Position numbers and translations under genes: made by a program. The notes beneath the pieces are model-generated. The model was not told the DNA's origin. It ran no database searches and worked only from the letters and a program-made list of their open reading frames with translations. From 13-2-20CM-66-19 sp036273735 (GTDB lineage Bacteria; Pseudomonadota; Gammaproteobacteria; Steroidobacterales; Steroidobacteraceae), in assembly GCA_036273735.1 (NCBI GenBank), contig DASUHA010000103.1, positions 1-10,395 on the forward strand: DNA of 10,395 bases, in the 5' to 3' direction. Position 1 is the stretch's first letter; every line of letters begins with the position of its first letter. Shown here piece after piece: positions 1-5,526 of this stretch.

Positions 1-817
1 CCGGCAAGAGCGCCGGGGGCAGCAGCGGGTCCTTGAGGTGGATCTTGCGATACTCGTGGACGAGGAGTGTGCGCACGAGGAACGCCGGCTGTGGCAAGAG
101 GTGCTTCGAGTCGCGCACGGCGGCGGCGAGTGGCGCAAACGTATCGCGGAAGCGCCGATAGCGGCGGCCGATCTCGCCGAGATTCCAACCCTCGGCTGCA
201 AGCCTGCGGTCGGCAGCCAGTCCCTCCGTCGCGCTCTTGAGAAGCCAACAGTGATTGGCGTAACCCACCGTGGCGAGCCAACCGCGCGCCTGCTCCAGAG
301 TGCAGGACGGATGGGCATACACTCCCGGGCTCAACTGCCCGAACCCGAGCCAGCGCAGCTCCTCGCGCACGTTGCGCCGCTTTCCCGGTGCCTTTGCGCG
401 TGCTGCATGCGTCTTGGCTGCCGAGGCCTTCGGTGAATTCCCACGGCCGCTCGCGGGCGGCAGCACCGCGACCGTCCATTGTCCTTCCCAGGTCGAGGGA
501 TTGACCCCGTAGATCCGCCGGGTCGCCTCGGCGAAGAGCTTCTCCCCGCTCCCCGTCAGCCGGTACTCGCTGCGCCGTCCATGGCGCGTGGCCGCGAGCC
601 ATCCTTCCGCCGCGAGCCGCGCGACCGAAGTTCGCACCAGCCGCTCGGCAAGGCCGAACGGATGGGCGAGATCGATGAGGCTCCCCAGGGTCATGGCGCC
701 GCCGCGGGGCGCGATGGCATCCCCGAAGAGGGTGATGAGGAGCGAGCCGCCGCGCAGCGGCCGCTGACCCTGAAAGCGGCGCAGGAGCGCCTCGACCGGT
801 TTCGTGAGCGGTGGCAC
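1..817 (-). CDS. paaX: Phenylacetate degradation repressor PaaX, partial (C-terminus beyond window)
   Basis: Transcriptional repressor of the phenylacetate genes; in the characterised family phenylacetyl-CoA releases it from DNA. The minus-strand frame is open from the left edge to an in-frame TGA near 863. About 272 residues are visible. An N-terminal winged-helix domain carries the family signature SLLITLFGDAIAPRGG (residues 25-40), then LAERLVRTSVARLAAEGWL and GRRSEYRLT. A C-terminal PaaX domain carries ELRWLGFGQLSPGVYAHP and HEYRKIHLKDPLLPPALLP, which ends at the window edge, so a few tens of residues are missing compared with the usual length of about 300. The start is uncertain: GTG at 817 gives the family's usual distance to the SLL motif, while GTG at 850 adds 11 residues and lies inside the palindromic operator. 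Neither has a strong Shine-Dalgarno sequence. An Ala/Lys/Gly/Pro-rich stretch of about 20 extra residues (about 374-460) sits between the two domains. The gene is divergent from paaA, which fits autoregulated control of the operon. Confidence 0.93.
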   Translation of the reverse strand, partial: MPPLTKPVEALLRRFQGQRPLRGGSLLITLFGDAIAPRGGAMTLGSLIDLAHPFGLAERLVRTSVARLAAEGWLAATRHGRRSEYRLTGSGEKLFAEATRRIYGVNPSTWEGQWTVAVLPPASGRGNSPKASAAKTHAARAKAPGKRRNVREELRWLGFGQLSPGVYAHPSCTLEQARGWLATVGYANHCWLLKSATEGLAADRRLAAEGWNLGEIGRRYRRFRDTFAPLAAAVRDSKHLLPQPAFLVRTLLVHEYRKIHLKDPLLPPALLP

Positions 818-841
818 GGCCGCATTCTGGCACGAAGAAAA

Positions 842-886
842 ACGTGACACAAAAACTGATCATGATACGATAATCCTGTGTCACGT
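842..886. promoter_or_regulatory. Probable PaaX operator: perfect 10-bp inverted repeat
   Basis: The arms ACGTGACACA (842-851) and TGTGTCACGT (877-886) are exact reverse complements separated by 25 bp, with the dyad centred at 864. The arms start 35 bp apart. Between them the sequence is AT-rich and contains a second near-central palindrome, ATCATGAT (859-866). The element lies in the divergent paaX-paaA region and brackets the predicted paaA promoter, so binding would block RNA polymerase. Assignment to PaaX is inference from position and symmetry; the arm sequence differs from the TGATTC-type half-sites described for Escherichia coli PaaX. Confidence 0.7.
844..874 (+). promoter_or_regulatory. 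Putative sigma-70 promoter of the paaA operon
   Basis: A -35-like GTGACA (844-849, 5 of 6 to consensus) lies inside the left operator arm, and a -10-like GATAAT (869-874, 5 of 6) lies between the arms. Their spacing is 19 bp, longer than optimal. An alternative -10, TACGAT (866-871), gives 16 bp but matches less well. Initiation would fall around 880-883, inside the right operator arm, giving a leader of roughly 28 nt before the paaA ATG. This overlap fits direct repression. Confidence 0.45.
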
Positions 887-909
887 CTGCGGAGCCGTAG
901 CGGCGAGCC

Positions 910-1953
910 ATGTACACCCAGGCCCTGGATAATCCCGTCCCCGACGAGCAGCGCGGCCCTGCTGGCGAGGCCGCGCTCGAGCGCCGCTTCGATGAGCGCA
1001 TCGAGCGCGATGAGAAGATCGAGCCCAAGGACTGGATGCCGGAAGCGTACCGGCAGACGCTCATCCGCCAGATCGCTCAGCACGCCCATTCCGAGATCGT
1101 GGGTATGCTGCCCGAGGGCAACTGGATCACGCGCGCACCCTCCCTGAGGCGCAAGGCGGTCCTCATCGCCAAGGTGCAGGATGAGGGCGGCCACGGGATG
1201 TATCTTTACAGCGCCGCGGAGACCCTGGGGGTCGCGCGCTCGGAGCTCATCGCGCAGCTCCTCGACGGCCGTGCCAAGTATTCGAGCATCTTCAATTATC
1301 CGACGCTCACCTGGGCGGACGTCGGAGCGATCGGCTGGCTGGTCGATGGCGCCGCCATCATGAACCAGATCCCGATCTGCCGCTGCTCCTACGGTCCCTA
1401 TGCGCGCGCCATGGTGCGCATCTGCAAGGAGGAGAGCTTTCATCAGCGGCAGGGGTTCGAGATCATGCTGACGCTCGCGCGCGGTACGGCCGCGCAGCGT
1501 GCGATGGCGCAGGATGCGCTCGACCGCTGGTGGTGGCCCTCGGTCATGATGTTCGGGCCGAGCGATGCGGCCTCGACTCACACGGCACAGTCGATGAAGT
1601 GGCGGATCAAGCGCTTCACCAACGATGAGCTGCGGCAGAAATTCATCGACGTCACGGTCCCGCAGGCGGAGTTCCTCGGGCTGCGCATCCCCGACCCGGA
1701 CCTGAAATGGGACGAGTCCACCCAACACTACCTCACCGGCGAGATCGACTGGAGCGAGTTCAAGGCGGTGCTCAAGGGCAATGGTCCCTGCAATCAGGAG
1801 AGGCTGCAGGCGCGGCGCACGGCCCACGAGGCGGGTGGTTGGGTTCGGGAGGCGGCAGCGGCTTACGCCGCCAAGCATGGCGGGCGGAGCGCACAACCGC
1901 GCTCCGCCTCGAGTGTCACATCCCCTGCAGGTGAGGTGTCGGCTCATGAGTGA
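910..1953 (+). CDS. paaA: Phenylacetyl-CoA epoxidase catalytic subunit PaaA
   Basis: Diiron catalytic subunit of the cytosolic ring-1,2-phenylacetyl-CoA epoxidase, which with PaaC forms the catalytic core and inserts one oxygen atom of O2 into the aromatic ring of phenylacetyl-CoA. The 347-residue product matches PaaA almost throughout: EKIEPKDWMPEAYR, HAHSEIVGMLPEGNWITRAP, AKVQDEGGHGMYLYSAAETLG, KYSSIFNYPTLTWADVG and CKEESFHQRQGFE. Candidate iron ligands, by alignment to the E. coli enzyme with an offset of 20, are Glu62, Glu92, His95, Asp146, Glu175 and His178; all are present. The family-typical QDEAGH reads QDEGGH here. The start MYTQALDNP is common among non-enteric PaaA proteins and makes the N-terminus about 20 residues longer than in E. 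coli. A Ser/Ala-rich tail of about 20 residues (from about residue 327) extends the C-terminus. This is the first gene of the operon and overlaps paaB by 8 nt. Confidence 0.97.
   Translation: MYTQALDNPVPDEQRGPAGEAALERRFDERIERDEKIEPKDWMPEAYRQTLIRQIAQHAHSEIVGMLPEGNWITRAPSLRRKAVLIAKVQDEGGHGMYLYSAAETLGVARSELIAQLLDGRAKYSSIFNYPTLTWADVGAIGWLVDGAAIMNQIPICRCSYGPYARAMVRICKEESFHQRQGFEIMLTLARGTAAQRAMAQDALDRWWWPSVMMFGPSDAASTHTAQSMKWRIKRFTNDELRQKFIDVTVPQAEFLGLRIPDPDLKWDESTQHYLTGEIDWSEFKAVLKGNGPCNQERLQARRTAHEAGGWVREAAAAYAAKHGGRSAQPRSASSVTSPAGEVSAHE
1929..1936 (+). promoter_or_regulatory. Shine-Dalgarno sequence of paaB inside the end of paaA
   Basis: AGGTGAGG lies 9 nt before the ATG at 1946 and within the last codons of paaA. 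It supports the 1946 start for paaB over longer in-frame alternatives upstream, and matches the usual 94-95 residue length of PaaB. Confidence 0.65.
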
Positions 1954-2230
1954 GGACTGGCCGCTGTTCGAGGTCTTCATCCGCGCGCGCTCCGGCTTGG
2001 AGCACAAGCACGTCGGCAGCCTCCACGCCGCCGATGCGCGCATGGCCATCGAGCACGCCCGTGATGTCTACACACGCCGTCAGGAAGGCGTGAGCATCTG
2101 GGTGGCGCGCTCGAGCGAGATCGTCGCTTCCGATCCGGAGGAAGCGGACGCGCTCTTCGAGCCGGCGCGCGACAAGGTGTACCGCCATCCGACGTTCTAC
2201 GCGATCCCCGATGAGGTCAAGAACTTGTGA
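1946..2230 (+). CDS. paaB: Phenylacetyl-CoA epoxidase subunit PaaB
   Basis: Small subunit of the phenylacetyl-CoA epoxidase, needed for activity and thought to organise the complex and help electron transfer between PaaE and the PaaAC core. The product is 94 residues, the family's usual length. It shows the PaaB signature: WPLFEVFIRARSGLEHKHVGSLHA near the N-terminus, then ARDVYTRRQEGVSIWV, and the ending RHPTFYAIPDEVKNL. The ATG overlaps the paaA stop (ATGAGTGA arrangement, 8-nt overlap) and follows a good Shine-Dalgarno sequence, so translation is probably coupled. The frame is open further upstream within paaA, but those residues do not resemble PaaB. Confidence 0.96.
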   Translation: MSEDWPLFEVFIRARSGLEHKHVGSLHAADARMAIEHARDVYTRRQEGVSIWVARSSEIVASDPEEADALFEPARDKVYRHPTFYAIPDEVKNL

Positions 2231-3018
2231 CCCCCGCAGCGTCTTCGCCTGAAGCCCGCTCGCCCTCTGCAGAGTCACGCTTCCAATACGTCCTGCGGCT
2301 CGCCGACACCAGCCTCATCCTCGGCCAGCGGCTCGGGGAATGGGTCGGCCATGCCCCGGCGCTCGAGGAGGACCTGGGCCTCGCCAACATTGCGCTCGAT
2401 CTGATCGGCCAGGCGAGGCTTCTTCTCGCCTACGCCGGTGAGATAGAAGCGCGGGGACGGGATGAGGACGCGCTCGCATTCCTGCGTGACGCGCCCGAGT
2501 TTCGCAATGCCTCGCTCGTGGAGCAGCCGAACGGAGATTTCGGCCAGACCATCGTGCGCCAGTGTCTCCTCGATGCCTGGCAACTCGAGGTCTACGAGGC
2601 GCTGTGCGCCTCGAGCGATCCGCGGCTCGCCGAAGTGGCCGCCAAAGCGGTGAAGGAGACCCGCTATCACCTGCGCTTCAGCGCCGGATGGCTGGTGCGA
2701 CTCGGAGACGGCACTGAAGAGAGTCATGCGCGCGTGCAGCAGGCGCTCGATGCGCTCTGGCGCTTCACGGACGAGCTGCTCACGCCCGACGGCCTCGATG
2801 ACGAGATGGCCGCAGCGGGTATCGCTCCGTCGCTGACGGCCGTGCGCTCCGGGTGGGAGCAGCGGATCGGCGCGGTGTTGGCGGAGGCGACGCTGAAGAG
2901 ACCGGCCGCTGCGCGCTATCCCTGGCAGGGGAAGCGGGGGGTCCACACGGAGCACCTCGGCCACATGCTCGCGCAGATGCAACACCTGCCGCGCACCTTC
3001 CCGGGTGCGACATGGTGA
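2227..3018 (+). CDS. paaC: Phenylacetyl-CoA epoxidase structural subunit PaaC
   Basis: Ferritin-like non-catalytic partner of PaaA in the phenylacetyl-CoA epoxidase core. The 263-residue product closely follows PaaC (about 250 residues in E. coli): YVLRLADTSLILGQRLGEW, GHAPALEEDLGLANIALDLIG and QARLLLAYAGEI at the N-terminus, FLRDAPEFRNASLVEQPNGDF, AVKETRYHLRFSAGWLVRLG in the middle, and GVHTEHLGHMLAQMQHLPRTF near the end. The start is GTG, overlapping the paaB stop by 4 nt (GTGA), with GAGG about ten bases upstream at 2213-2216. The first 17 or so residues (Pro/Ala/Ser-rich) are a short extension beyond the E. coli protein. The rare start codon inside the overlap suggests coupled translation. 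The 3' end overlaps paaD by 7 nt. Confidence 0.96.
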   Translation: MTPAASSPEARSPSAESRFQYVLRLADTSLILGQRLGEWVGHAPALEEDLGLANIALDLIGQARLLLAYAGEIEARGRDEDALAFLRDAPEFRNASLVEQPNGDFGQTIVRQCLLDAWQLEVYEALCASSDPRLAEVAAKAVKETRYHLRFSAGWLVRLGDGTEESHARVQQALDALWRFTDELLTPDGLDDEMAAAGIAPSLTAVRSGWEQRIGAVLAEATLKRPAAARYPWQGKRGVHTEHLGHMLAQMQHLPRTFPGATW

Positions 3019-3512
3019 GTGAGGCGCTTGCCGAGCCGGCGCGCGCGCGGATCGCGGACCTCCGGGAGGAGCGGGTCCTGCGGGTGCTGCGGTCCGTCAT
3101 GGACCCGGAGATCCCGGTCCTGAGCGTGCTCGATCTCGGTATCGTGAGATACATCCGCTCCGAAGGCGGACAGCTGCGCGTGGGAATCACGCCCACCTAC
3201 TCCGGGTGCCCTGCAACCGAGGTCATCCGACGCTCCATCCGCGATGCGCTCGCGCGTGAGGGGATGGGCGATGCGAGGATCGAAACCGTGCTCTCTCCGC
3301 CCTGGAGCAGCGACTGGCTGAGCGAAGAGGGCAGGCGAAAACTGCAGGCATTCGGTATCTGCCCGCCGGCCGCGCGGGGCTCGAGGATCAGCTGTCCGCG
3401 CTGCGGCAGCCACGAGGCCGAGCGCCTGAGTGAGTTCGGATCCACGCCGTGCAAAGCGCACTACCGCTGTCGCGACTGCCTCGAGCCCTTCGATCTGTTC
3501 AAGTGCATTTGA
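3012..3512 (+). CDS. paaD: Phenylacetate degradation protein PaaD (MIP18/DUF59 family)
   Basis: PaaD is encoded with the epoxidase genes and, as a DUF59/MIP18-family protein related to SufT and Fe-S assembly factors, is thought to act in metal-cofactor maturation of the complex; its exact job is not settled. The product is 166 residues. An N-terminal DUF59 domain has VMDPEIPVLSVLDLGIVR and the TPTYSGCPA motif with Cys66. A C-terminal cysteine-rich segment has Cys128-x2-Cys131, Cys147, Cys153-x2-Cys156 and Cys165, a likely metal site. The ATG at 3012 overlaps the paaC stop by 7 nt and places the DUF59 motif at the usual distance. The frame is open back to 2853, but those residues are paaC in another frame. 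No strong Shine-Dalgarno sequence is visible; expression by coupling to paaC is likely. GTG at 3015 is an alternative start. Confidence 0.94.
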   Translation: MVSEALAEPARARIADLREERVLRVLRSVMDPEIPVLSVLDLGIVRYIRSEGGQLRVGITPTYSGCPATEVIRRSIRDALAREGMGDARIETVLSPPWSSDWLSEEGRRKLQAFGICPPAARGSRISCPRCGSHEAERLSEFGSTPCKAHYRCRDCLEPFDLFKCI

Positions 3513-3516
3513 TCTC

Positions 3517-4689
3517 ATGCTCAAGTTTCACCCGCTGCGCGTAGCGCAGGTGCAGCCGCAGGCCGAAGAGGCCATTGCGCTGTCGCTCGAGGTTCCCACG
3601 GATCTTGCCGCCGAATACCGCGGCGCCTCCGGCCAACATGTCGTGTTGCGAGCCTCGCTCGAGGGCGAGGAGGTGCGGCGAACGTACTCCCTGGTGAGTG
3701 CACCTGGCGAGCGGCTGTTGCGGTTGACGGCGCGGGTGCACTCGCAGGGCCGCTTCTCGAGGTATCTTGCGCAGCATCTGCGGGCCGGAGATCGGCTGGA
3801 CGTCCTGCCGCCCAACGGCAGCTTCACGCCGCACTCGGCGGCGGACGGGCGAGGTACCTGCGTGGCCTTTGCCGCCGGCTGCGGCATCACGCCGATTATC
3901 TCCATCGCCCGCCACTGGCTCGAGGCCGGTGAAGCCGGTCGTGTCATTCTCTTCTACGGCAATCGCAGCACGGCGCGCGCCATGTGTCTGGAGGAGCTGC
4001 TCGGGCTCAAGGACCGGTATCTCGATCGCCTGTCGCTGCACTTTCTCATGAGCCGGGAGCCGCAGGAGGCGGCGGTTTACAACGGCCGCCTCGATGGTGA
4101 GCACGTCCGCCAGCTCGCAAGCGCGTTCTTAGCGCCTTCCGAGGTCGCCGAGTACTTCATCAGCGGCCCGGGCGACATGATCGATACCGTATCGCAATCG
4201 CTTCGCGCCCTGGGCGTCGGCGCCGATCGGATCAGGGCCGAGCACTTCACGGTGGCGACCACGGTGGGCGATGCGGGCACGCAGACAGGCAAGCCGGAGG
4301 CCGGCGCCGGTGTGTTGCCCGAAGTAAGTGCGGCCGGCTCAGCACCAGCCTCGATCGCACAAAAGCCCGCGGTCGCGCAAAAACCCACCGTCGCCGCAGC
4401 GTCCAACGTTGCCGAGGTCACCGTCATCATGGACGGCCGCCGTCGCTCCTTCACGATGCAGATGAACGGGGAGAGCGTGTTGGACGGGGCTGCGAGGGCA
4501 GGGCTCGATCTTCCCTTCTCCTGCCGCGCAGGTGTCTGCTCGACCTGCCGTACCAAGGTGACACAGGGAGAGGTCGTCATGGATCAGAACTATGCGCTCG
4601 AGGATTGGGAGCTGGAGCAGGGCTACGTGCTCGCCTGCCAGTCGAAGGTCAAGACTCCGGTGCTCGAGCTCGACTATGACGAGCGCTGA
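3517..4689 (+). CDS. paaE: Phenylacetyl-CoA epoxidase reductase PaaE
   Basis: NADPH-dependent ferredoxin reductase that passes electrons through FAD and a [2Fe-2S] cluster to the PaaA diiron centre. The 390-residue product has an FAD-binding domain with RRTYSLVS (residues 54-61), a nucleotide-binding domain with GCGITP (121-126) and FYGNR, and a C-terminal plant-type ferredoxin domain with Cys336-x4-Cys341-x2-Cys344-x29-Cys374. All four cluster ligands are present. It is longer than the E. coli protein (about 356 residues) because of an Ala/Pro/Gly-rich linker between the reductase and ferredoxin parts (about residues 250-300), which includes a tandem repeat. The ATG lies 4 nt after the paaD stop with no clear Shine-Dalgarno sequence, so translation probably depends on paaD. 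Upstream in-frame codons back to 3430 lie within paaD and do not look like PaaE. Confidence 0.96.
   Translation: MLKFHPLRVAQVQPQAEEAIALSLEVPTDLAAEYRGASGQHVVLRASLEGEEVRRTYSLVSAPGERLLRLTARVHSQGRFSRYLAQHLRAGDRLDVLPPNGSFTPHSAADGRGTCVAFAAGCGITPIISIARHWLEAGEAGRVILFYGNRSTARAMCLEELLGLKDRYLDRLSLHFLMSREPQEAAVYNGRLDGEHVRQLASAFLAPSEVAEYFISGPGDMIDTVSQSLRALGVGADRIRAEHFTVATTVGDAGTQTGKPEAGAGVLPEVSAAGSAPASIAQKPAVAQKPTVAAASNVAEVTVIMDGRRRSFTMQMNGESVLDGAARAGLDLPFSCRAGVCSTCRTKVTQGEVVMDQNYALEDWELEQGYVLACQSKVKTPVLELDYDER
4357..4392 (+). repeat. 18-bp tandem duplication in the PaaE interdomain linker
   Basis: Two adjacent 18-bp units (4357-4374 and 4375-4392) match at 14 of 18 bases and encode AQKPAV and AQKPTV. 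They lie in the flexible Ala/Pro-rich linker that joins the reductase and ferredoxin domains of PaaE and account for part of its extra length. Confidence 0.7.
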
Positions 4690-4719
4690 CCCGCACGTCC
4701 TTCCAACAGGGGCTCGAGC

Positions 4720-5511
4720 ATGACCTATGAGACTATCCTCTTCGAGGTATCGGACGGTATCGCGCGCCTCACGCTCAACCGGCCCGACCGCCTGAACAGC
4801 TTCAACACCTCGATGCACGCCGAGGTGAAGGAGGCCCTGAGTACGCTGGAGCGCGACGCTTCGGCGCGCGTCCTCGTGCTTACCGGCGCCGGCCGCGGCT
4901 TTTGTGCTGGCCAGGATCTGGGAGACAGGGTGGTCGCTCCGGGTGGCGCGCCGCCCGATCTCGGTCTTTCCATCGAGCGGGGCTACAAGCCGCTGATCCT
5001 CACGCTGCGGCGCCTGCCACTCCCCGTCATTGCTGCCGTCAACGGCGTGGCTGCGGGCGCCGGTGCCAACATCGCGCTTGCCTGCGACCTCGTCGTTGCG
5101 GCGCGCTCGGCGACGTTCATCCAGGCTTTCTCGAAGATCGGCCTGGTGCCGGATTCCGGCGGCACGTGGCTGCTGCCGCGGCTCGCGGGCCACGCCCGTG
5201 CCATGGGCCTCGCGCTGCTCGGTGAGAAGCTGCCGGCCGAGCAGGCGGCTCAATGGGGCCTCATTTGGCGCTGCGTGGAGGATGGTGCGCTCGCGGCCGA
5301 GGTCGACACGCTCGCGCGGCAACTCGCAGTGGCTCCGACGCGGGGGCTCGCGCGGACCAAGCAGGCCATGCTCGAAAGCTGGAGCCACACGCTCGAGCAG
5401 CAGCTCGATGTCGAGCGCGATTACCAACAGGAGCTCGGCCGCTCCACCGATTACGCCGAAGGCGTGGCGGCTTTCATGGAAAAGCGCGTCCCGCGCTTCA
5501 CCGGCCGCTGA
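4720..5511 (+). CDS. paaG: 1,2-epoxyphenylacetyl-CoA isomerase PaaG
   Basis: Crotonase-fold isomerase that converts ring-1,2-epoxyphenylacetyl-CoA to 2-oxepin-2(3H)-ylideneacetyl-CoA, the step after the epoxidase; the family also isomerises a later pathway intermediate. The 263-residue product matches PaaG: RLTLNRPDRLNSFN, LTGAGRGFCAGQDLGDR (oxyanion hole and CoA binding), VNGVAAGAGANIALACDLV and FSKIGLVPDSGGTWLLPRLAG, with the catalytic Asp expected at residue 145 (the D of VPDSGG). The ending ERDYQQELGRSTDYAEGVAAF with KRVPRFTGR is typical. PDLG after GGAPP and the single acidic residue in the active-site loop favour PaaG over the hydratase PaaF. It follows paaE by 30 nt with its own Shine-Dalgarno AGGGG (4708-4712) 7 nt before the ATG. 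A paaF gene, adjacent to paaG in E. coli, is missing at this position. Confidence 0.95.
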   Translation: MTYETILFEVSDGIARLTLNRPDRLNSFNTSMHAEVKEALSTLERDASARVLVLTGAGRGFCAGQDLGDRVVAPGGAPPDLGLSIERGYKPLILTLRRLPLPVIAAVNGVAAGAGANIALACDLVVAARSATFIQAFSKIGLVPDSGGTWLLPRLAGHARAMGLALLGEKLPAEQAAQWGLIWRCVEDGALAAEVDTLARQLAVAPTRGLARTKQAMLESWSHTLEQQLDVERDYQQELGRSTDYAEGVAAFMEKRVPRFTGR

Positions 5512-5526
5512 ACCGAGGACAGAGCC

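Noticed and set aside
38..847. Two plus-strand open frames (38-436 and 479-847) in the paaX region
   Set aside because: The minus strand encodes PaaX with strong family motifs across the whole interval.
842..886. CRP-type site in the paaX-paaA region
   Set aside because: GTGA and TCAC are present, but not at the TGTGA-N6-TCACA spacing; the arms are 25 bp apart.
691..2049. Long minus-strand open frame (452 codons) opposite paaA
   Set aside because: Antisense shadow of paaA in GC-rich DNA; its product is Arg/Leu-rich with no family motif, and the same region is clearly paaA on the plus strand.
2853..3011. Longer upstream start for paaD
   Set aside because: The extra residues lie in the 3' part of paaC and do not resemble PaaD; the ATG at 3012 gives the usual length.
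3430..3516. Longer upstream start for paaE
   Set aside because: The extra residues come from the paaD coding region; the ATG at 3517 begins the conserved PaaE N-terminus.
4339..5427. Minus-strand open frame opposite paaE and paaG
   Set aside because: It spans two real genes and their gap on the other strand, which is typical of high-GC antisense openness.
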